12,795 nt of DNA, from positions 1 to 12,795 of the forward strand of contig LT649834.1 in assembly GCA_900128395.1 (NCBI GenBank), written 5' to 3'. The translations under genes and the position numbers were made by a program. The stretch's first letter is position 1; every line of letters begins with the position of its first letter. This DNA is from Stramenopiles sp. TOSAG23-2. Lineage: Eukaryota > Sar. The notes beneath the pieces are model-generated. The model ran no database searches. It saw only the letters and a program-made list of their open reading frames with translations, and was not told the origin of the DNA. Below are positions 8,088 through 12,795 of this stretch, piece after piece.

Positions 8088-9677
8088 ATGCCGAGGAAAA
8101 AGAAGAAAACCGTTGGTAAATATGAGTTAGGAAAATTGTTGGGGGAAGGTACATTTGGAAAAGTACAATTAGGCACAGATATTGAAACAGGTGATAAAGT
8201 TGCTGTTAAAATATTATCAAAAGCTAAATTGCAACAACAAAATATGGGTTCTCAAATTAAAAAAGAAATATCGATTATGAAGTTAGTCAATCATCCAAAT
8301 GTATGCAATTTAGTGGAAGTTTTAGCTAGCAGTTCTAAAATCTTTATTGTATTGGAACTAGTTACTGGGGGCGAACTTTTTGATAAAATTGTTGATGCTG
8401 GCAAGTTTTCGGAAGACGAAGCACGGAAATATTTCTTCCAACTAGTCAGTGGTGTATTGTATTGCCACAACCAAGGTGTCGCCCATCGTGACCTAAAGCC
8501 TGAAAATTTGCTATTAGACGATAGTGATAACTTGAAGATTTCTGATTTTGGCTTATCAGCGATGAATTTAGCAGGGGCAGAGGAAATGGAAGGTGGAATG
8601 AAAGAACTTTTACATACAACGTGTGGCACACCAAATTATGTTGCACCGGAAGTATTAGCAGATAAAGGATATGATGGTTACAAAGCAGATACATGGTCAT
8701 GTGGCGTTATTTTATATGTATTTTTAGTGGGTTATTTACCATTTGATCAACCGACGATGGCATTGTTGTTCAAAACGATAGCAAGGGCAGATTTTGAATA
8801 TCCACAATGGGTAGTTGGCGATGCTAAAGATTTGATAGGTAGGCTTTTAACTGCAGATCCAAGCAAAAGGATTGAATTGAAAGATGTGCTTGATCATCCA
8901 TGGTTGAAAAGTGCTGGGGGATCCAATGGACCGTTGCCAAAAACAGCAAGTTCCTTGAAAGTTACCCCAAGTGAATATGACTTAAAGCGAGCTGTGAAAG
9001 CTTTGAATATGAAAGGGGAGGATTATGATGATGCGAACGAGGAGGATGTTATGGCATCAGATAGTGATAACAATACTTTTATGAAAGTTACCCCAAGTGA
9101 ATATGACTTAAAGCGAGCTGTGAAAGCTTTGAATATGAAAGGGGAGGATTATGATGATGCGAACGAGGAGGATGTTATGGCATCAGATAGTGATAACAAT
9201 ACTTTTATCACAGTTTTTGACATTGTGGCCAATTTGACGTCATTAGGTTTAAATCGTATATTTATGTCGGAAGAATACAAGAAACGTATTAAGCGCAGCA
9301 TTACATATGTATCTGAAAAACCACTAAATGAAATCTACAATCTTGTAGATACCAAATGCAAAGCAATTGCAAAAGAAAAGAGTCTTGAATTCACATGCAA
9401 AAATCTTGCTGGTAAAAATAAAGTGGAATTGACATTTCAAGGGGGTCAAGGTATCGTAAAAATAGTAGCAAAAATACAACAAATAAGTGAAAAACCGCTA
9501 ATGTATTGGGTAACATTTGCAAAAGTTAGAGGTCCATTGCTAACATATGTAGATGTAGTTCGTGCGTTGCAAAGTACAGGGAGGAAACCAGAGGAAGGTG
9601 ATACGCCATTGGCGGCATTAGATATTTTACTTGGTGCAGAAGGTAGCACAAGTGATAAAAAAAAACAAGAGTTATAA
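8088..9677 (+). CDS. CIPK/SnRK3-like calcium-signalling serine/threonine kinase (529 aa)
   Basis: Complete single-exon gene with ATG 8088 and TAA 9675-9677. Kinase residues are all present: glycine loop GEGTFGKV (19-26), K41 in AVKIL, H133-RDLKPEN with catalytic D135, DFG at 153, and LLHTTCGTPNYVAPE ending near 188, an activation-loop sequence typical of CIPKs. After the kinase domain, residues 375-392 (TVFDIVANLTSLGLNRIF) resemble the NAF/FISL motif that binds calcineurin-B-like (CBL) calcium sensors, though the N-A positions are T-V. The C-terminal region from about 400 looks like a KA1/PPI-type regulatory domain. The linker (residues 291-374) is a perfect 42-aa tandem duplication, acidic and placed just before the NAF motif. 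Calcium control through a CBL-type partner is inferred from the family. An AMPK-type relative is the main alternative. Confidence 0.88.
   Translation: MPRKKKKTVGKYELGKLLGEGTFGKVQLGTDIETGDKVAVKILSKAKLQQQNMGSQIKKEISIMKLVNHPNVCNLVEVLASSSKIFIVLELVTGGELFDKIVDAGKFSEDEARKYFFQLVSGVLYCHNQGVAHRDLKPENLLLDDSDNLKISDFGLSAMNLAGAEEMEGGMKELLHTTCGTPNYVAPEVLADKGYDGYKADTWSCGVILYVFLVGYLPFDQPTMALLFKTIARADFEYPQWVVGDAKDLIGRLLTADPSKRIELKDVLDHPWLKSAGGSNGPLPKTASSLKVTPSEYDLKRAVKALNMKGEDYDDANEEDVMASDSDNNTFMKVTPSEYDLKRAVKALNMKGEDYDDANEEDVMASDSDNNTFITVFDIVANLTSLGLNRIFMSEEYKKRIKRSITYVSEKPLNEIYNLVDTKCKAIAKEKSLEFTCKNLAGKNKVELTFQGGQGIVKIVAKIQQISEKPLMYWVTFAKVRGPLLTYVDVVRALQSTGRKPEEGDTPLAALDILLGAEGSTSDKKKQEL
8956..9208. repeat. 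Tandem duplication, 2 x 126 bp, in frame in the kinase linker
   Basis: Copies 8956-9081 and 9082-9207 look identical at nucleotide level, with 1-2 bp of boundary homology. Each encodes the 42-aa unit beginning KVTPSEYDLKRAVKALN and ending DSDNNTF. The frame is kept. Absence of silent changes means the duplication is very young or artefactual. Confidence 0.95.
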
Positions 9678-9826
9678 AAAAAAATATATATGTACACACC
9701 ACATTTTCTATTATAAAATTAGTTTATTTTACTTGGTGCAGAAGGTAGCACAAGTGATAAAAAAAAACAAGAGTTATAAAAAAAAATATATATGTACACA
9801 CCACATTTTCTATTATAAAATTAGTT
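9623..9826. repeat. Tandem duplication, 2 x 102 bp, spanning the kinase stop codon
   Basis: Copies 9623-9724 and 9725-9826 look identical, including both 9-base A runs. The first copy holds the last codons, the stop and the start of the 3' UTR; the second repeats them downstream. The unit contains AGGT (9641-9644). A 102-nt GT...AG interval (9643-9744) is therefore available, and splicing it would give the same C-terminus GSTSDKKKQEL. Confidence 0.95.
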
Positions 9827-10088
9827 TTATTTTTAAATATTAAAGTGTATTATCTTCTTTTTGTGCGTCTTTTTCATTTAAAAATGATATTCGTTATATA
9901 TAATATACATTTTATATGAAATTCGGATAATATGGAATTACTTGTTATTTTGTAAAGTGTACTTTTTTTTCATTTTTAATAAAACACCTTCTCTCTCTCT
10001 CTCTCTCTCTCTCTCAATATTATAATATCTACACAACAAAATATAATTCATTTTGTATTTTTAACTTTTAATATGTATCATATAATAT
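9827..10088. other. AT-rich convergent 3' spacer with a (CT)n microsatellite
   Basis: Between the duplicated kinase 3' end and the duplicated MAPEG 3' end. It contains a (CT)12.5 run at 9991-10015 and several TATA/ATAT tracts. No gene is supported. Confidence 0.6.
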
Positions 10089-10307
10089 ATGATTACTTAT
10101 CATATCAATCACCAGTTTTCTCAAAATGAAAATTTAATTGATCCCTCATCATATTTTTTTGCTGATGCTTCACGAATTAAATTCATAGACATTGCTAATG
10201 ATTACTTATCATATCAATCACCAGTTTTCTCAAAATGAAAATTTAATTTATTCCTCATCATATTTTTTTGCTGATGCTTCACGAATTAAATTCATAGACA
10301 TTGCTAA
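10089..10307. repeat. Tandem duplication, 2 x 109 bp, at the 3' end of the MAPEG gene
   Basis: Copies 10089-10197 and 10198-10306. The copy next to the gene (10198-10306) encodes the C-terminus and stop (ASAKKYDEE*). The outer copy differs at two bases around 10140-10145, which turn the GAA TAA equivalent into GGA TCA. The outer copy is downstream of the stop, so the protein is intact. The two substitutions fit drift in an untranslated copy or a second allele. Confidence 0.92.
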
Positions 10308-10670
10308 ACTCCATAAGAATAGAATGCTTCTGAATGCACTTGTTGCGCCGCTTTGAACGAAGTACATGACGGAATATGCAGTACGCAAAGCGACAAATAA
10401 CGTACCGTATTTAGATAAACGTGTTTCGTCGACATCAGCAGCAATTCCACAACCCATAGCAGCTAAAAAGAAAGGAGTAATCTCTAGACCATTTAAATGC
10501 ATATTATGCAACCTTGCAAAAGCACCATCGGGGTTTGCGGCTAGGATCCTTGCAATTTGATCCCTTGGAGTGACATTATTGACTCCGGAAGATCCACCTC
10601 CACTCTGTAAGAACAATCGTAAAAACATTGGAGTATATAATACCGTAATGGAATGTACCATGCTCATCAT
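10248..10670 (-). CDS. MAPEG-family membrane protein (microsomal glutathione transferase-like), 140 aa
   Basis: Length and pattern fit MAPEG proteins, four-helix membrane enzymes that use or bind glutathione in detoxification or lipid-mediator metabolism. Visible are a first membrane helix (MVHSITVLYTPMFLRLFL), the signature ARLHNMHLNGLEITPFFLAA with R, N, E and P in family positions, a third helix with RTAYSVMYF, and a last helix near ILFLWSLAMSMNLI. The first ATG is at 10670; upstream in frame there is a stop 12 codons away and no other ATG, so a short upstream exon cannot be excluded. Substrate cannot be told from sequence. The 3' end is duplicated just downstream. Confidence 0.82.
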   Translation of the reverse strand: MMSMVHSITVLYTPMFLRLFLQSGGGSSGVNNVTPRDQIARILAANPDGAFARLHNMHLNGLEITPFFLAAMGCGIAADVDETRLSKYGTLFVALRTAYSVMYFVQSGATSAFRSILFLWSLAMSMNLIREASAKKYDEE

Positions 10671-11579
10671 TGGTGTGAACGATGCCGGAATATATAAGTA
10701 ATTTTACCTAAGAACACCATACTAGGTAAAACTTCAAGGTAACGTTGCTAATATCGACATGGTGTTTATAATAAGCTTCTACTGTTTTTTGATAATGACA
10801 GTGCTAAATAATATTTTTCTATCAATACGCCTCAAAGATCGATTTAATCTGTTCAGGTTATATCTATATATATATATACATATCTTCTTCTCTCCTTGCC
10901 AATCTCCAAACTCGTATTAGTAATTAAGATTTCAGTCTAACAATGCCTGTGGAAAAAAATGGATATATATTATGCCTCTATTGATATTTTGCGTTGATGG
11001 TAATATGTACCTGGTAATCCGTATGGTAATTAATTTATAGATTAGGGTTCAGGTTTTTCTCCTACAATACTCGTACTCTAAATACCCTTTTTATTACACT
11101 TCCCATTCCGTCTTCTTCGGAAAAACAAATGCACAAATTAAAATCGAAAAATTAAACAACATCTCAATCACAAACAACAACGCAACAACGCAACACACAA
11201 ATAATCTAAATTCTATTATTTTTTTCCCATTGTTATACGTTTTAAAATAGCCGCCTTTTTTGGGCATCCATCCCATCAACTTAAACCCTTTCTCCCACCT
11301 TTATTTCTCTCTTGGCTGGCCCAGGGCTGGCACTGATTCGTTAGCAATGGTATTTCTATCTTAAAATATATTATACCATGCAAAGATCCAATATTATTAT
11401 CCAATAATAAAAAAATTATTATTATATAAAGCTATAAAGAAGAAAGTACGGTGTATATATATATTGTACATAACAACAATACATATACAACAAGATAGTA
11501 CAATAGTAGTAGTAGTAATAGTAATAGTAATAATAATATATATATATATAATTTTTTTTTAGTTTAAAAGAAAGAAAAA
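10671..11579. other. Long AT-rich intergenic spacer
   Basis: No supported gene in about 900 bp. It lies upstream of both the minus-strand MAPEG gene and the plus-strand acidic-protein gene. It contains a 9-bp inverted repeat (10702-10731), TA-rich tracts near 10862-10880, a CAA/AAC-rich stretch near 11156-11205, and an AGT/AAT trinucleotide run (about 11503-11537) merging into (TA)n just before the next start codon. A 61-aa minus-strand ORF at 11094-11279 shows no family features. Confidence 0.6.
10702..10731. repeat. 9-bp perfect inverted repeat upstream of the MAPEG gene
   Basis: TTTTACCTA at 10702-10710 and TAGGTAAAA at 10723-10731 flank a 12-nt loop. It sits 32 bp upstream of the MAPEG ATG, so it may be in the 5' leader or near the transcription start. 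It may be regulatory or chance. Confidence 0.4.
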
Positions 11580-11879
11580 ATGGGTAACGCATGTTGGGGT
11601 GGTAAAGATGAAGAAAGTGCAAACAAAGATCCAGAGGATAAGGACGCTGCAGAAATTAAAACAAAAACGGAGGGTGCTGAAGGGACGAAAGCTGAGGATG
11701 TAGAAGTTAAGGCAGAAGACAACAAAGAAGGTGACGGTGATAAAGCTGAAACAGAGGCTGAAACAACAGAAGATAAAACCGAGGCAGAGGCTGAAACAAC
11801 AGAAGATAAAACCGAGGCAGAGGTTGAAAAAACAGATGAAGCTGAAAAAACTGAAGCAGAAGCTGAGAAAACGGAATAA
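11580..11879 (+). CDS. Small acidic Glu/Lys/Thr-rich protein with probable N-terminal lipid anchor (99 aa)
   Basis: Begins MGNACWGG. Gly2 followed by a small polar context suits N-myristoylation, and Cys5 could be palmitoylated, so the protein would sit on the inner face of a membrane or flagellar membrane. The rest is almost entirely Glu, Lys, Ala, Thr and Asp, surely disordered. It includes an 11-aa unit (EAETTEDKTEA) encoded by an identical 33-bp tandem repeat at 11754-11819. Composition recalls BASP1-like membrane-bound acidic proteins, but that is analogy and not homology. The ATG follows an A-rich leader and the stop is TAA. No function can be assigned. Confidence 0.65.
   Translation: MGNACWGGKDEESANKDPEDKDAAEIKTKTEGAEGTKAEDVEVKAEDNKEGDGDKAETEAETTEDKTEAEAETTEDKTEAEVEKTDEAEKTEAEAEKTE
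11754..11819 (+). repeat. 33-bp tandem repeat, two copies, inside the acidic protein gene
   Basis: Units 11754-11786 and 11787-11819 look identical and are in frame (11 codons). A third, diverged start follows (GAGGTTGAAAAA). This is ordinary length variation in a low-complexity coding region. Confidence 0.85.
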
Positions 11880-12066
11880 ATTAACAATGGCGTCGTCACA
11901 ACCTAACTTTGTATGAACGCTTCGTGTACATTTTTGATAAAGAAAGAAAAGAACTTTGATTGACTTTGAATTTTAACTATATGTGTGTGAATGTATATGT
12001 ATTTTGCAATTTGAGACTTTGGTAATAAAACACATTTAAATTCTCTGTATTTAATATTTTATAAAA

Positions 12067-12174
12067 TATGATATCATACGAACATATTTTACAGGTATGA
12101 TATGATACCATATCATATCAATATGATATGTTATGCATGATATGCATATGATATCATATCATACGCCTCGTACA
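12067..12174. repeat. Cluster of AT-rich palindromes built on GATATGAT / ATCATATC
   Basis: It includes the perfect 12-bp palindrome TATGATATCATA (12067-12078), the inverted pair TGATATGAT...ATCATATCA around 12098-12120, ATGCAT boxes near 12134 and 12144, and ATATGATATCATAT near 12147-12160. The cluster sits between the convergent acidic-protein gene and the Tudor-like gene. It could extrude as a multi-arm hairpin or act at transcript ends. No terminal repeats of a mobile element were seen. Confidence 0.6.
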
Positions 12175-12202
12175 CACATCTTTATATCATATATTACACA
12201 CT

Positions 12203-12795
12203 CTATTTTTCCTGGAATCGAATAATTTCATCTAATTCGACATCATTGTCATGTTCCCCATCATCAAATGTAACTTCAAATTTACCATCACTTAGTATTG
12301 AATTAACAATTCCTTGATATGCAGTATTTTCTTCCCAACCGTCTCTTTCAGGGTTCATAATCCATATTCGATACCTTTCTTTTATGATGGCATCTTTTGC
12401 TAATACCATTTCATCCTCAACCATGTCTTCTATCTCTTCGTCATTTTCATCATGAAGTGTTACATTCATATCCCCATTTTTCTTTTTAGAATTAAATGTA
12501 CATTTAAATACTTGGTTTTTTTCATATCCATCCTCTGCGTCCCACCTCCCATAAACATCTTTTAACCATATTGTATCTCCTGGGTTTAATTGTTTAGCCT
12601 TTTCTTCTTCTTCCGCTTTTTTTTTCGCAGCTGCCTCTTCTTCCTCCTCTTTTCGCTTTGCTTCCGCTTCTTCCTCCTCCTTTCGCTTTGCTTCTGCTTC
12701 TTCCTCTTCCTTTCGCTTTGCTTCTGCTTCTTCCTCCTCTTTTCGCTTTGCTTCTGCTTCTTCCTCCTCTTTTCGCTTTGCTTCTGCTTCTTCCT
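12203..12795 (-). CDS. Coiled-coil protein with two C-terminal Tudor-like modules (5' end off the window)
   Basis: The frame is open from the right edge to TAG at 12203-12205. The edge-proximal part is a charged repeat, (KRKEEEEAEA)n, expected to form a long single helix or coiled coil. It passes through AAAKKKAEEEEKAKQ into LNPGDTIWLKDVYGRWDAEDGY, then a second related module, ERYRIWIMNPERDGWEEN to AYQGIV, ending GKFEVTFDDGEHDNDVELDEIIRF. The Y-x-G-x-V and F-DDG-E patterns fit small Tudor/Agenet-like barrels, which often read methylated residues or act as scaffolds. The two modules look like an old internal duplication. An internal ATG at 12469 exists but the frame upstream is clearly coding, so it is not the start. 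Function unknown. Confidence 0.75.
   Translation of the reverse strand, partial: EEAEAKRKEEEEAEAKRKEEEEAEAKRKEEEEAEAKRKEEEEAEAKRKEEEEEAAAKKKAEEEEKAKQLNPGDTIWLKDVYGRWDAEDGYEKNQVFKCTFNSKKKNGDMNVTLHDENDEEIEDMVEDEMVLAKDAIIKERYRIWIMNPERDGWEENTAYQGIVNSILSDGKFEVTFDDGEHDNDVELDEIIRFQEK
12631..12795. repeat. 30-bp coding minisatellite (10-aa unit), running off the window
   Basis: Units start at 12631 (degenerate), 12661, 12691, 12721, 12751 and 12781 (cut by the edge). They differ only at a few third-position-like sites (CTCC, CTTC, CCTC variants). Each encodes KRKEEEEAEA on the minus strand. Similarity rises toward the right edge, so the array probably continues there. Confidence 0.9.

Noticed and set aside
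11564-11899. 111-aa Ser/Ala/Val-rich minus-strand ORF
   Set aside because: Mirror of the Glu/Lys/Thr repeats of the acidic protein. The plus-strand frame has a sensible MGNAC start and leader.
12631-12795. Repeat array as a possible CRISPR array
   Set aside because: Units are contiguous with no unique spacers, are in frame and encode a charged helix, and the genome is eukaryotic.
1-12795. Transposon, integrated virus or defence island
   Set aside because: No transposase, reverse transcriptase, integrase, capsid or terminal-repeat structure was found on either strand; the genes are ordinary eukaryotic housekeeping and signalling families.

Overview
The window is nuclear DNA from an AT-rich single-celled eukaryote. 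The genes are long, mostly intron-poor and separated by AT-rich spacers full of (TA)n, poly-T and trinucleotide tracts. There is one clear spliceosomal intron (84 nt, GTATGT...CACAG with a CTAAC branch-like box), the standard genetic code fits, and the products are eukaryote-only families (ENTH, CAP-Gly, FAM221, MAPEG, CIPK-like kinase, cyclic-nucleotide-gated channel). The family mix and the Tudor-like 'FDDGEHDND' protein suggest a flagellated protist, possibly a stramenopile. That placement is a guess; nothing in the window proves a lineage.

Layout, left to right. (1) Minus strand, 1-2226: a six-transmembrane channel with C-linker and cyclic-nucleotide-binding domain, running off the left edge. 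Two tandem duplications break it: one repeats the pore and S6 in frame, the other shifts the frame near the N-terminus. (2) Spacer 2227-2940 with two small hairpins. (3) Plus strand, 2941-4266: a two-exon CAP-Gly + FAM221-type cysteine-rich protein. (4) Convergent spacer with a strong 19-bp stem. (5) Minus strand, 4510-7005: an 831-aa tepsin-like ENTH protein. (6) Spacer 7006-8087 with a 57-bp duplication. (7) Plus strand, 8088-9677: a CIPK-like Ser/Thr kinase with a duplicated 42-aa linker. (8) Convergent 3' region with two more tandem duplications. (9) Minus strand, 10248-10670: a MAPEG membrane protein. (10) Spacer 10671-11579. (11) Plus strand, 11580-11879: a small, very acidic protein, probably lipid-anchored. 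(12) AT palindrome cluster. (13) Minus strand, 12203 to the right edge: a coiled-coil protein ending in two Tudor-like modules.

The genes do not form a pathway. Calcium/cyclic-nucleotide signalling (channel, CIPK-like kinase), membrane traffic (tepsin-like protein) and the cytoskeleton (CAP-Gly/FAM221) are represented, as expected of an ordinary eukaryotic chromosome segment.

The most striking feature is structural. Six head-to-tail duplications of 57-139 bp, mostly identical between copies, occur in 10 kb, and five of them touch coding sequence. They are either a recent local duplication process in this genome or overlapping contig/haplotype ends that were joined without merging. The broken channel favours an artefact at least there. 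One 102-bp copy contains AGGT and would form a 102-nt GT...AG intron that is silent for the protein.
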